A stretch of DNA of 64,000 bases from Paenibacillus_E sp052115445 (GCF_052115445.1 NZ_JBFRGR010000001.1:248001-312000); one strand, 5' to 3'. Positions 33,550 to 42,421 are shown, numbered from the stretch's first letter. Translations and numbers: made by a program. Notes: generated by a model from the sequence alone, not told the origin.

Positions 33550-35097
33550 CTATGAGTTAACAAAATAATCTTTGTTAATATCGCTAACAGGTCTTGGCTC
33601 AGGACTGAACATGGCTTCTGCCATACGAATTGATTTCAGCAAAGCCGTCGCTTTGTTCACGGTTTCTTGATATTCACTCTCAGGTACAGAATCCCAAACG
33701 ATTCCTGCTCCTGCTTGCACATAGGCCTTACCTTTTTTGAACACAATCGTCCGGATCGTGATACAAGTGTCCAAATTCCCGGAAAATCCTAGATAACCAA
33801 TTGCCCCTGCGTAAGAACCGCGTGACTCTGGCTCCAGTTCAGCAATAATGCCCATCGCTCTCAGCTTCGGTGCTCCAGACACCGTGCCTGCAGGCATACA
33901 GGAAAGAAAAGCATCGAAGAAATCCTTATCCTTGGCAATTTTGCCAGACACATTGGAAACGATATGCATTACGTGTGAGTAGCGTTCAATGTCCATGAAC
34001 GTATCACATTTGACCGTCCCGAATTCGGAGACACGCCCGATATCATTTCGACCTAAATCAACCAACATCAAATGCTCTGCACGTTCTTTCTCGTCGGCCA
34101 GCAACTCCAACTCAAGTGCGTGATCTTCCTCTGGTGTTTTCCCTCTAGGTCTTGTTCCAGCAATCGGCCGCGTCTCAACTTTTTCTTCCTCCACTCGTAC
34201 TAGCAACTCAGGAGACGTTCCAACGATAACCTCGTCGTCCATTTTCAGCACATACATATAAGGAGACGGATTCATTGTTCGAAGCACTCGATACACCTGT
34301 AAAGGAGAAACCGTTGTTTCCATTTCAAAACGCTGCGAGAGCACGACTTGGAAAATATCGCCGGCACGAATGTATTCCTTTGCTTTGTTCACATTGGCAA
34401 TGAACTTATCTTTCGTAATATTGGAGCGAATTTCACCCAAATCTGGTTCTGACACGATCGGGTTGTGCGTCATCGTATCGGAACTAAGAGGCCGTTTAAT
34501 TTTCTCAATAGTGGCATCGATTTTCTCACAGGTTGCTTGATACGCTTTCGCGATATCCGCATCTGTTGCGAATTGGGGAACATGTAGGTTTGCGATCACT
34601 TTGATCTGTTGTTTGAAGTGATCAAAGACGATGACCTGATCGCAAAACATGAATTGAATATCATTCATTTGTAAGTCATCAATCTGATGAGCCGGTAGTT
34701 TCTCGTAGTATTGCAATAAATCGTATCCGAAGAATCCAACCGCACCACCCGTAAAGCGTGGAAGATCAGCAAGCTGAGGGCTGGAGTAGGAACGAAGGTA
34801 AGCCTTCAACACTTCGATCGGTTTCTCATCTGTGATTTTTTTCTCGGACCCCGTTTCGACCGTTGTTTTTCCATGCTTCGCCGTGATCATCAAGAATGGA
34901 TCGCTGCCTAAGAAGGAATAACGCGCCCATTTCACTCCTCCCTCTACACTTTCTAAAAGGAAGGCACGAGGCTCTTGATATAAATGTTGGAATACACGTA
35001 TTGGCGTCTCGGTATCAGCTAGTAAATGACGCACCACTGGAATCAGATTATAATCTTTGGACAAACGAATGACTTCTTGTAATTCAGGTGTATACAT
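33550..35097 (-). CDS. trpE: Anthranilate synthase component I
   Basis: Chorismate-utilising enzyme of 515 residues. The N-terminal tryptophan feedback site is seen as FLLESVEGG near residue 46; the catalytic core has GDIFQVVLSQRFE, IAGTRPRGKT, LVDLGRNDIGRV and AGIVWDSVPESEY. No trpG glutaminase gene is in the cluster, so, as in Bacillus, the amidotransferase is probably PabA encoded with folate genes elsewhere. GAGAGGGG precedes the ATG. Expression is controlled by the TRAP-regulated leader. Confidence 0.97.
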   Translation of the reverse strand: MYTPELQEVIRLSKDYNLIPVVRHLLADTETPIRVFQHLYQEPRAFLLESVEGGVKWARYSFLGSDPFLMITAKHGKTTVETGSEKKITDEKPIEVLKAYLRSYSSPQLADLPRFTGGAVGFFGYDLLQYYEKLPAHQIDDLQMNDIQFMFCDQVIVFDHFKQQIKVIANLHVPQFATDADIAKAYQATCEKIDATIEKIKRPLSSDTMTHNPIVSEPDLGEIRSNITKDKFIANVNKAKEYIRAGDIFQVVLSQRFEMETTVSPLQVYRVLRTMNPSPYMYVLKMDDEVIVGTSPELLVRVEEEKVETRPIAGTRPRGKTPEEDHALELELLADEKERAEHLMLVDLGRNDIGRVSEFGTVKCDTFMDIERYSHVMHIVSNVSGKIAKDKDFFDAFLSCMPAGTVSGAPKLRAMGIIAELEPESRGSYAGAIGYLGFSGNLDTCITIRTIVFKKGKAYVQAGAGIVWDSVPESEYQETVNKATALLKSIRMAEAMFSPEPRPVSDINKDYFVNS

Positions 35098-35163
35098 GGA
35101 AACATCCCCTCTCAGCTTGTGAGCTACTCGCGGTCTGCGGCGCTCAAAACTCTATTCGAATAC

Positions 35164-35191
35164 AAAAAAACCTCTACCAGGGGTAGAGGTT
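35164..35191 (-). terminator. trp operon attenuator terminator
   Basis: AACCTCTACC and GGTAGAGGTT form a ten-base stem with a three-base loop, followed by seven T on the minus strand. It lies between the TRAP site and trpE. Its 5' arm includes CTCTAC, which is complementary to GTAGAG present twice inside the TRAP repeats (35354-35359 and 35334-35339), so an alternative antiterminator is possible when TRAP is absent. Confidence 0.92.
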
Positions 35192-35313
35192 GACTTTAGT
35201 TTCAGTAGACGATCAGGATGAATGTGAAAAAAAGAAATTAAAAGCTGGGTATGAACAAATAGACGATCCCCCTCTGGGAACGATCCAATGGTCATATAGC
35301 TACTTTACTTTTT

Positions 35314-35376
35314 CTCATCTCAACTCGGCTCTGCTCTACTCGACTAAACTCTGCTCTACTAACCTAAACTCATCTA
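35314..35376 (-). promoter_or_regulatory. TRAP (MtrB) binding site in the trp leader, 13 (G/U)AG repeats
   Basis: On the minus strand GAG or TAG triplets occur at exact five-base intervals from 35376 down to 35314, thirteen in a row with two-base spacers. TRAP, an 11-mer ring encoded by mtrB at 45785-46033, binds eleven such repeats when loaded with tryptophan. The first triplet lies at the predicted transcription start, so twelve may be usable. The unit is followed by the attenuator terminator. Confidence 0.93.
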
Positions 35377-35381
35377 ATTTC

Positions 35382-35411
35382 ACTATACTACCGGGTAGCT
35401 TCATTTGTCAA
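35382..35411 (-). promoter_or_regulatory. Internal sigma-A promoter of the trp operon
   Basis: Perfect TTGACA (35406-35411) within the last codons of aroH and TATAGT (35382-35387) just after its stop codon, spacer 18 bases. The predicted start near 35375 places the TRAP repeats at the very 5' end of the RNA, as in B. subtilis. Confidence 0.8.
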
Positions 35412-35774
35412 TTTAACAATATCAGGACGAAGTGCTTTCGCTTCTTTCAAGTACACATGGTTCATCTCCGCTTGGGTTTTGGTTGTGTTTACCTGAACCA
35501 TCAAACGAATACATTTCGGCAATGCGTTCTCAACAGGCACTTCCAAAGAACACATCAACGGTACTAGCTCCCAGCCTACTAGAGAGCGAATCGCTACTGC
35601 TGGAAATATCGCTGTAATATCTGCTGTTACAGTGATGAAAACAGATCCAATATCTTCCGGACGAAAATCATTCGTCTCTACAATTGCTTGTAGAAGCTCA
35701 CTCGTTGCAGTAAGAATTTCTTCTGCATCATTCTGTTGAACTGTTGTCGCGCCACGAATTCCCCTTAAGTACAT
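35388..35774 (-). CDS. aroH: Chorismate mutase, AroH type
   Basis: Monofunctional chorismate mutase of 128 residues, converting chorismate to prephenate. It begins MYLRGIRGATTVQQND with the active-site Arg near residue 7 and contains SVFITVTADITAIFPA and the LMVQVNTTKTQAEMNHVYL segment of the trimeric AroH fold. It is the last of aroC-aroB-aroH, and the trp promoter overlaps its 3' end. Confidence 0.95.
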   Translation of the reverse strand: MYLRGIRGATTVQQNDAEEILTATSELLQAIVETNDFRPEDIGSVFITVTADITAIFPAVAIRSLVGWELVPLMCSLEVPVENALPKCIRLMVQVNTTKTQAEMNHVYLKEAKALRPDIVKLTNEATR

Positions 35775-35777
35775 CGG

Positions 35778-36872
35778 TTATTTCTCCCCTTTTAGAAGGT
35801 CAACAATTTCTCTCACTTGCTGTGAGGTAACATCCTTACGGATCTCGACTTTACCAATTTCAGTTGGGATGATATACACCATCGAACCTTCTTTGAATTT
35901 CTTATCATGCATCATAGCACTCATAATGCGATCTGTGTCCAAATGTGACGGTATGCTCACCGGCAATCCGTATTTCACAAACAAACCTCTCGTCACTGTA
36001 TGAATGTCCTCACTGTAGCCAAACTGCTGGGCAAGCTTTGCCGCACCGACCATCCCAATAGCAATGGCCTCACCATGCAACAACTCACCGTAGCCCGCTA
36101 CGGCTTCTAATGCATGACCGATCGTATGTCCGAGATTTAATATCGCACGGAGATCATTCTCACGTTCGTCCTGCGATACCACGATCGCTTTCACCTGACA
36201 ACCTATGTAAAGCGCATAACTTAACGCTTCTGGATCTAACCCTAACAGTTTGTCTGCGTTTTCATCGCACCACTGTGTGAAAGCAGCATCCCAGATCAAG
36301 CCATGCTTGATCACTTCCGACAGGCCTGCCTTCACTTCGCGCTCAGGCAAAGTCAACAGCAAGTCGATGTCGAAGAGGACTAGCTCCGGCTGGTGGAACG
36401 CCCCGATGATATTCTTCGCCATCGGGTGATTGACCGCTACCTTGCCGCCGACAGAACTGTCGTGGGCAAGGATGGTCGTCGGGATCTGCACGAAGCGGAT
36501 CCCGCGCATGAAGCTCGCCGCAGCGAAGCCGGCGAGATCGCCGACCACGCCTCCTCCGAGGGCTATGATCGCAGAATTGCGATCAAGGCCCGCCTGGAGG
36601 GCGGCGGTTACGATTCCCTCGAGCTGCGCGAGGGATTTGGATGTTTCGCCTGCGGGCACGACGCAGGCCGTCGCGGCGAAGCCGCCGTCACGGAGCAGCG
36701 TCAGGACGCGCTCCAAGTGCAAGGCCGCCACCGATTCATCGGTGACGATGAGCAGTGGCGACTTGCGGCTGAGCTTCGCGCGATCGAACAGTGCCGAGAT
36801 ATTGGTAAGAATGCCTTGGCCAATATATATGGGATAAGACCGTTCACCAAGCTCTACGGTAAGTTCTCTCAT
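35778..36872 (-). CDS. aroB: 3-dehydroquinate synthase
   Basis: NAD- and metal-dependent cyclisation of DAHP, second step of the shikimate pathway. Motifs include ALGGGVVGDLAGFAAA, PTTILAHDSSVGGKVAVN, and the zinc-binding HTIGHALEA and HGEAIAIGM. Length 364 is normal. The N-terminal half (about 36300-36790) is much more GC-rich than the rest of the gene and its neighbours. It starts one base before the aroC stop region ends, so the genes are coupled. Confidence 0.96.
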   Translation of the reverse strand: MRELTVELGERSYPIYIGQGILTNISALFDRAKLSRKSPLLIVTDESVAALHLERVLTLLRDGGFAATACVVPAGETSKSLAQLEGIVTAALQAGLDRNSAIIALGGGVVGDLAGFAAASFMRGIRFVQIPTTILAHDSSVGGKVAVNHPMAKNIIGAFHQPELVLFDIDLLLTLPEREVKAGLSEVIKHGLIWDAAFTQWCDENADKLLGLDPEALSYALYIGCQVKAIVVSQDERENDLRAILNLGHTIGHALEAVAGYGELLHGEAIAIGMVGAAKLAQQFGYSEDIHTVTRGLFVKYGLPVSIPSHLDTDRIMSAMMHDKKFKEGSMVYIIPTEIGKVEIRKDVTSQQVREIVDLLKGEK

Positions 36873-36873
36873 C

Positions 36874-38037
36874 TTAGTAGTTCTCCACTTGTTTGAGGAA
36901 ATTCGCTAAGTTCGTGCGGATTTCTTCGATGGAGTCTCCGCCGAATTTATCTAAGAAAGCATTAGCCACTTCCCAAGCGATGACATTCTCCATGATCACG
37001 CCTGCTGCTGGCACTGCACAAGTATCGGAACGCTCCACCTGGGCTGTAAATACTTCTTTCGTATCGATATCTACACTTTGCAAAGGCTTGTACAAAGTCG
37101 AAATTGGCTTCATTACTCCGCGAACGATGATTTGCTCGCCTGTCGTCATTCCGCCTTCGAATCCACCTGCACGATTCGTTCTGCGTCTAAAGCCAGTTTC
37201 TTGCGTATACAGAATCTCATCATGCACGTTCGAGCCTCTGCGCTCTGCAGCTTCGAAACCGATTCCGAATTCCACACCTTTGAAAGCTTGAATGGAAAGC
37301 ACGGCTTGTGCAATTTTGCCATCCAATTTGCGGTCCCACTGTACGTGGCTTCCAAGTCCAACGGGTACACCTTCGATAATGACTTCCACGATACCACCCA
37401 ATGTATCGCCATCTTCTTTGGCAGCATCGATTGCGGCAATCATTTTCGCTTCTGCTTCTTTATCAACAACACGTACTGGTGAGTCTTCTGTAATCCGAAT
37501 AAGTTCATCAACAGGAAGCTCTTGACGTTCTACTTCAACATCACCAATGCGGATAACTTGTCCTGCTACTTTAATCCCGAACTCAGCTAGCAATTGACGA
37601 GCAACAGCCCCAGTGGCTACACGCATCGTTGTTTCACGAGCACTTGATCTTTCCAAAATATTACGCAAATCTTTTTGATTATATTTGAGGCCGCCATTTA
37701 AATCTGCATGTCCAGGACGAGGACGGTTCACACGGCGTTTGCCTTCGTTATCTTCTTCAACGGGTTCAATCCCCATAACCGAAGTCCAATGTTTCCAATC
37801 ATTGTTCACGACGACTAATGCGATTGGCGCACCCGTTGTTTTACCATGACGCACGCCACCTGCAATGGTAGCTGTATCTTTCTCAATTTGCATCCGACGA
37901 CCACGACCATAGCCTTTTTGACGTCTATGTAATTGATGGTTTAAGTCTTCAAAGTTAAGGTTTACATTACTTGGAAACCCTTCAATAATCGCAGTGAGCT
38001 GCGGGCCATGCGTTTCACCTGCTGTTAAATATCTCAC
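36874..38037 (-). CDS. aroC: Chorismate synthase
   Basis: Flavin-dependent last step to chorismate. The N-terminal GETHGPQLTAIIEGFP, RRQKGYGRGRRM, GHADLNGGLKYNQKD and RSSARETTMRVA motifs are present; length 387. Translation starts at GTG (38037) nine bases after a GGGGG site. B. subtilis calls this gene aroF. It heads the aroC-aroB-aroH unit and has its own promoter about 180 bases upstream. Confidence 0.96.
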   Translation of the reverse strand: MRYLTAGETHGPQLTAIIEGFPSNVNLNFEDLNHQLHRRQKGYGRGRRMQIEKDTATIAGGVRHGKTTGAPIALVVVNNDWKHWTSVMGIEPVEEDNEGKRRVNRPRPGHADLNGGLKYNQKDLRNILERSSARETTMRVATGAVARQLLAEFGIKVAGQVIRIGDVEVERQELPVDELIRITEDSPVRVVDKEAEAKMIAAIDAAKEDGDTLGGIVEVIIEGVPVGLGSHVQWDRKLDGKIAQAVLSIQAFKGVEFGIGFEAAERRGSNVHDEILYTQETGFRRRTNRAGGFEGGMTTGEQIIVRGVMKPISTLYKPLQSVDIDTKEVFTAQVERSDTCAVPAAGVIMENVIAWEVANAFLDKFGGDSIEEIRTNLANFLKQVENY

Positions 38038-38190
38038 AATCCGTTACCCCCTAAGAATTTTACGAAGAACATCGAACTCCGTATATGAACATAATAGTAT
38101 GGAAAAACCGAGCCTACTTACTACATGTGCTACGAAAAAAAGCTGCAGCACCAAGCACTTTAGCGCTTTGACGCGCGATTATCTGTTGTC

Positions 38191-38219
38191 ATTATAGTAT
38201 AGCTACTCAGGTTTGGCAA
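38191..38219 (-). promoter_or_regulatory. Sigma-A promoter of the aroCBH unit
   Basis: TTGCCA (38214-38219) and perfect TATAAT (38191-38196) on the minus strand with a 17-base spacer. The predicted start near 38184 leaves a leader of about 147 bases before aroC; I see no T-box or TRAP repeats in it. Confidence 0.75.
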
Positions 38220-38231
38220 CAACTCAAATGC

Positions 38232-38280
38232 AAAAACACGCTTCGCAGGTCAGGGACAAACCCTTCCGCGTAAGCGTGTC
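38232..38280 (-). terminator. Intrinsic terminator after the small HTH gene
   Basis: ACACGCTT and AAGCGTGT arms with an inner CGC/GCG pairing and an AGGG/CCCT upper part, followed by a T-rich stretch on the minus strand, some 22 bases after the stop codon. Confidence 0.75.
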
Positions 38281-38302
38281 ATCATCTAGACAGGAACTAG
38301 TA

Positions 38303-38467
38303 TTATCCGTGCATAGGTTGCTTCTGGACGACCCTCGGAGGCTCACAAAGCTGAGGATCATTCATAAGACCCGTAATTTGTGAGGAATCAACTCCTAAAA
38401 TTTGAGCACATTCTTGAATGGAAATCATTCCTCTGCGATAAGCGGTAATCACCTTGCGTTTGTCCAT
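38303..38467 (-). CDS. Small helix-turn-helix-like protein, 54 residues
   Basis: A short frame beginning MDKRKVITAYRRGMISIQEC with GGGGGC four bases before the ATG. The segment YRRGMISIQECAQILGVDSSQITGLM reads as a helix-turn-helix (a short helix, turn at GVDS, recognition helix), similar to those found in small regulators and transposase N-termini. The tail is proline-rich and basic. It lies between cheR and aroC and ends at its own terminator. Partner and target unknown. Confidence 0.7.
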   Translation of the reverse strand: MDKRKVITAYRRGMISIQECAQILGVDSSQITGLMNDPQLCEPPRVVQKQPMHG

Positions 38468-38561
38468 GATAGCCCCCTAAGCGTGTATGCATTGTTCAAA
38501 GCCTGTTGTCTCTCCTTCACTTTGAACTGCTACATCTTAGTATTGGAAAATAAGGAAGTTC

Positions 38562-39344
38562 TTATACTCCTTTCTTCCGATAAAAGAACGTTTCAGCCGC
38601 TTCCAAATCATATTGACCAGGTGAAAAAATCTGTTCTGTCGAGCCTACGAAAAGCAGACCGCCTGGTTTAAGGGCTTTGGCAAACTTCTGGTACAGCACA
38701 TGCTTGGCTTCTTCTGTGAAATAAATGATGACATTACGGCACACGATAAGATCGTAACCGCTATCGAATGTATCAACAAGCAAATTTTGTTTCTGAAATT
38801 TGACTGACTTTTTGAGTTCTTCCGAAACATGAAACATTAAGCCATCCTGTTTAAAATATTTCTTCACATAATTAGCTGGTACATCACGCACGGAACGATC
38901 CAAGTACATCCCTTTACGTGCTTTCTCTATAGCACCATCGTCAATATCTGACGCATGTAGGCTCGTCTCAGCCAACGCACCTTGCTCAGCTAAAATCATA
39001 GCTAGTGTGTACGGTTCTTCACCTGTGGAGCAGGCTGCACTCCAAATTTTCAATCGGCGATTCCGCTTCAGCATCTCTGGTATAAATTTCTGTTCGACAA
39101 GCTCCCAACGATTCGGGTTCCTCCAAAATTCAGAAACATTGATCGTCATCCGATCCAAAAACTCATAGAACAGTTCCTTGTCCTTCATCATCGCTTCAAA
39201 AAAAGAAATAAAAGTATTGTAACCCCGCTTCAATCGCAAGGTAGTTAATCGTCTCTTCATTTGCGCTTCCTTATACAACGCAAGATCAATGGACGTGTGT
39301 TCCTTTATTTTTTTAATAAACAACAAAAAATCTTGATCCTCCAT
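38562..39344 (-). CDS. cheR: Chemotaxis protein methyltransferase CheR
   Basis: SAM-dependent methylation of glutamates on chemoreceptors. The N-terminal helical domain is followed by the SAM site IWSAACSTGEEPYTLAMIL near residue 105 and LIVCRNVIIYF and PGGLLFVGSTEQI near the C-terminus. The ATG at 39344 has AAGGTGG nine bases upstream and gives 260 residues. As in B. subtilis it lies next to ndk and aroC, apart from other chemotaxis genes, implying a motile organism. Confidence 0.95.
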   Translation of the reverse strand: MEDQDFLLFIKKIKEHTSIDLALYKEAQMKRRLTTLRLKRGYNTFISFFEAMMKDKELFYEFLDRMTINVSEFWRNPNRWELVEQKFIPEMLKRNRRLKIWSAACSTGEEPYTLAMILAEQGALAETSLHASDIDDGAIEKARKGMYLDRSVRDVPANYVKKYFKQDGLMFHVSEELKKSVKFQKQNLLVDTFDSGYDLIVCRNVIIYFTEEAKHVLYQKFAKALKPGGLLFVGSTEQIFSPGQYDLEAAETFFYRKKGV

Positions 39345-39411
39345 GCTGTCCACCCACCTTGATCAATATGTACCTTGATACATTCTGTGTGGATTTACCA
39401 AATTCCTTCAT

Positions 39412-39456
39412 AAAAAAACAAAAAGAACCTGTATCGTATCAGATAACAGATTCTTG
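39412..39456 (-). terminator. Intrinsic terminator after ndk
   Basis: AAGAATCTGT and ACAGGTTCTT arms with one mismatch, then a T-rich tail on the minus strand, about ten bases after the ndk stop. Confidence 0.75.
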
Positions 39457-39466
39457 CAGTGAGAGA

Positions 39467-39910
39467 TTAGATCCATTCTTGTATGTTTTTTGAATACGTA
39501 AAAATTTCGTTTGGCTGAAAAAAGTTATTAATTTCACGCTCAGCACTTTCAGGTGAATCAGACCCATGAATCAGGTTGAGATTCGTATGTACAGCATAAT
39601 CACCGCGAATGGTTCCAGGTGCGGCTTCCAATGAATTCGTTTTGCCAATCATAGTTCGCGACAACGCGATAACTTGATCACCATGCCATACCATCGCAAA
39701 AACAGGTCCTGATGTAATAAAATTCACAAGTCTTTCAAAAAAATCTTTACCTTTATGCTCTGCATAGTGGATCTCGGCTTGTTCTCGGGAAATAACCGTC
39801 AACTTGCTGCCAATCAATTGAAAACCTTTCTGTTCAAACCGTTTTACAATCTCGCCAACAAGCCCCCGTTGTACACCATCTGGTTTAACCATGAGAAATG
39901 TTTTTTCCAT
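39467..39910 (-). CDS. ndk: Nucleoside diphosphate kinase
   Basis: Transfers the gamma phosphate between nucleotides through a phosphohistidine. The 147-residue protein has MEKTFLMVKPDGVQRG at the N-terminus and the catalytic histidine in NLIHGSDSPESAEREI. The ATG at 39910 has AAAGGAGG upstream. It follows hepT by 78 bases. Confidence 0.97.
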   Translation of the reverse strand: MEKTFLMVKPDGVQRGLVGEIVKRFEQKGFQLIGSKLTVISREQAEIHYAEHKGKDFFERLVNFITSGPVFAMVWHGDQVIALSRTMIGKTNSLEAAPGTIRGDYAVHTNLNLIHGSDSPESAEREINNFFQPNEIFTYSKNIQEWI

Positions 39911-39988
39911 TGAAAGACTACCTCCTTTAAGTTTTCGCCAGAAAACCGACTTCGTAAGCATCCACTTAAGTTTTCGTCAGTAAACTGG

Positions 39989-40966
39989 TTAATACGATCG
40001 ATTCCCGATAAAATGAGCGATTTCGATGAGATCTTTCTTTGCTTGGTAATCCGGCAGTGTGTCTAATGACGAAATCGCTTTATCGATATATACCTGGGAA
40101 AGTCGATCGGCTTCCTTGATGCCAGCACTGCCACGAATCATTTCTAAGAATCGACTTACATCCGTTTGTCCATCCAGTTTATGTATTCGATCAAGTTCTG
40201 TCAATATCATTGGCTTTAAAACTGGATCTTGCAGGGTCAAGATCACTGGCAACGTAATATTCCCTTGCTTGACGTCACTTCCGGGCGGTTTCCCGATCTG
40301 TTTCTCGGTACCTGTTAAATCCAGAATATCATCCCTAATTTGGAAGGCCATACCTACATTATATCCAAAATTATACAACTTAGTGCTTACCCAGTCAGGA
40401 GCGCCTGAAGCCATCGCGCCTAATTGACAGGAGATTGCTATTAATAACGCAGTTTTGCGTCGAATGCGAAGTAAATAGTCACGAATGGTTTGCTCGGAAT
40501 GAAAGAAAAAACGAATTTGTTCCATTTCTCCAATGGACATTTCAACAATTGCTTTTGACATGATTTGGTGAACTCTCGGGTCCTGAATCTGAGTAATCAC
40601 ACCTAGTGCTCTTGCAAAAATATAATCCCCAGTAAACATAGCAATACGATTATCCCATTTGGAGCGAACTGTCAATTGACCACGTCGTGTGTTCGCATCG
40701 TCAATAACATCATCATGCACAAGAGATGCCATGTGAATAAGCTCTAATGGCACTGCTACATTTTTCATCGTTTGGAGTTCATAATGACCAAATTCACCAG
40801 AAAGAAGAACGAAAACGGGTCTAATCCGTTTTCCTCCCGCTTTAAGTAGATGAATCGAAGTTTCTCTTAGTAAAGAGTGATCGTTATTCACACTTTCTTC
40901 CAGCTCTTTCTCTATCGCTGAAATATCTCTTCTTTTTCTTGCATATATATCCAACAAATTTTTCAT
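39989..40966 (-). CDS. hepT: Heptaprenyl diphosphate synthase component II
   Basis: Catalytic subunit making the C35 side chain of menaquinone-7. Both aspartate-rich motifs are present: LVHDDVIDDANTRRG near residue 84 and IRDDILDLTG near residue 213, along with GGKRIRPVFVLL. Length 325. Works as a heterodimer with HepS, encoded at 44070-44936. The start overlaps the mqnA stop by four bases. Confidence 0.95.
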   Translation of the reverse strand: MKNLLDIYARKRRDISAIEKELEESVNNDHSLLRETSIHLLKAGGKRIRPVFVLLSGEFGHYELQTMKNVAVPLELIHMASLVHDDVIDDANTRRGQLTVRSKWDNRIAMFTGDYIFARALGVITQIQDPRVHQIMSKAIVEMSIGEMEQIRFFFHSEQTIRDYLLRIRRKTALLIAISCQLGAMASGAPDWVSTKLYNFGYNVGMAFQIRDDILDLTGTEKQIGKPPGSDVKQGNITLPVILTLQDPVLKPMILTELDRIHKLDGQTDVSRFLEMIRGSAGIKEADRLSQVYIDKAISSLDTLPDYQAKKDLIEIAHFIGNRSY

Positions 40967-41826
40967 TCGGTCACCCGTGCCACTTTAGTATCTTCCNAAA
41001 TGCCAATCTGAACTGGCTTCGGTAAGAAACCAAGTTCAAAACAGTACTGATAGTAAGAATTAAGACCATCCCACTGCTCAGCCGCGAAATCATAACACAA
41101 TGTATGAAAATAATGATGCCAATAGTCGGAAGTACCACCCACGGTAGCTTGTGCCTCTTCAATCATATACGTTGGCTCCCGATGAGCCTTTTCCTTACTT
41201 GCCTTAAATGCTTCAAAAATAGTAGTTACAAGCTCTGGATAGGCACGAATCGTTTCTTTGCGGATTGCCCAGACAGCGAACGACATCCATTTCCCCGTCC
41301 ATTTGGCCCATTCTTGACCGAGGTCTGTAATCATATACTTTTGATTCCGCCAGCTTTCCTTAATGGCATCATCCCCAATGAGAAGAGCAGCATCTGCTCC
41401 CTCCATCATTTGATCTAGATTTGGCTTCGCATATTCATACGTCGGTTTACCATTATAAAATTTTTCTATAATAATTTTAAGTAAATTGACAGAAGTCGCA
41501 GACGTCGTAGGTAAAATGATTTTCCCGTTCACGATTTCTCGTAATGGTTTGTCATGGAAAAGTAGAATCGAGTTGACTTCACCATAGGAGCTAACGGATA
41601 AATCCGGGAAAAGCATATACTCTTCAAAAAATTGACCGTATGAAAAAGAAGATATGGGCCCCATATCAATTTGGCCTTCAGCCATTGCTTTATTAAGAGA
41701 TGTGGGTACCTGTTCAATAATATCGACATCTGAACTATTCATCAGTTCAGGAAAATAATAATAGATCGGCCACACGTTTGTATAATTGATTCGACCTATT
41801 CGGATTTTAGGGTCTAGGTTGCTCAT
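40963..41826 (-). CDS. mqnA: Menaquinone biosynthesis protein MqnA (chorismate dehydratase family)
   Basis: A 287-residue periplasmic-binding-fold protein of the MqnA/MqnD family without a signal peptide. It starts KIRIGRINYTNVWPIYYYF and has VPTSLNKAMAEGQIDMGPIS and ALLIGDDAI, typical of MqnA, which dehydrates chorismate in the futalosine pathway. The ATG at 41826 follows GGGGAG; it overlaps the ubiX-type gene by 20 bases. One N at 40997 affects one residue near the C-terminus. Chorismate for it is made by aroC nearby. Confidence 0.9.
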   Translation of the reverse strand: MSNLDPKIRIGRINYTNVWPIYYYFPELMNSSDVDIIEQVPTSLNKAMAEGQIDMGPISSFSYGQFFEEYMLFPDLSVSSYGEVNSILLFHDKPLREIVNGKIILPTTSATSVNLLKIIIEKFYNGKPTYEYAKPNLDQMMEGADAALLIGDDAIKESWRNQKYMITDLGQEWAKWTGKWMSFAVWAIRKETIRAYPELVTTIFEAFKASKEKAHREPTYMIEEAQATVGGTSDYWHHYFHTLCYDFAAEQWDGLNSYYQYCFELGFLPKPVQIGIXEDTKVARVTE

Positions 41827-42421
41827 CAATATCTCCCCATCTGCGGTACAAGGAATGATCAATCTCCATGCTATCCATTACTTTACCTACCAAAAAGTCA
41901 ACCATCTCATCGATTGAGCGCGGACGATTATAGAAGGCTGGCATAGCCGGTATCATTCGCACACCCATTCTTGTTAGGGTAAGCATATTTTCTAAATGTA
42001 TAGCATGCAAAGGTGTTTCCCTTGGCACCAGAATTAATTTTCTTCCTTCTTTTAACATGACGTCCGCGGTACGCTCAAGCAAGTTATCGGACGATCCATG
42101 CGCAATGCCAGATAACGTGCCCATCGAGCACGGAATCACAACCATCCCTCTGGTTTGAAAAGAACCACTTGCCACGGTCGCACCAATATTCGCTACGGGA
42201 TGATACTCATACGAGCCTGCTCGTCCACCGAAGTGCTTCTCAAGTACCTCTTGACGTTTTGTAACACTCCAGTCATGTTCATCCTGCAGAACACGCCAAC
42301 CCGCATCTGTAATAATAAGATGCACATCTAAACCAAGATCCAACAATACTTCACATAATCGTACGCCGTAGATCGCTCCACTCGCACCCGAAATTCCAAC
42401 GACCCAGTTTCCGTTGCTCAT
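41807..42421 (-). CDS. UbiX-type flavin prenyltransferase
   Basis: A 204-residue flavodoxin-like protein that makes prenylated FMN, the cofactor of UbiD-type decarboxylases. WVVGISGASGAIYGVRL at the N-terminus, VVIPCSMGTLSGIAHGSSDNL and LVPRETPLHAIHLENML match UbiX/Pad1. Within this menaquinone cluster it probably supports decarboxylation of the naphthoate intermediate. The start overlaps the prenyltransferase gene by four bases. Confidence 0.92.
   Translation of the reverse strand: MSNGNWVVGISGASGAIYGVRLCEVLLDLGLDVHLIITDAGWRVLQDEHDWSVTKRQEVLEKHFGGRAGSYEYHPVANIGATVASGSFQTRGMVVIPCSMGTLSGIAHGSSDNLLERTADVMLKEGRKLILVPRETPLHAIHLENMLTLTRMGVRMIPAMPAFYNRPRSIDEMVDFLVGKVMDSMEIDHSLYRRWGDIDEQPRP

Noticed and set aside
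35190..35313. Possible leader peptide of about 47 codons in the trp leader
   Set aside because: It starts at an ATG without a ribosome site and reads through the attenuator hairpin; it contains no tryptophan codons, and regulation is explained by TRAP.
38038..38184. T-box or other riboswitch in the aroC leader
   Set aside because: No T-box sequence, specifier stem or clear terminator/antiterminator pair could be seen.
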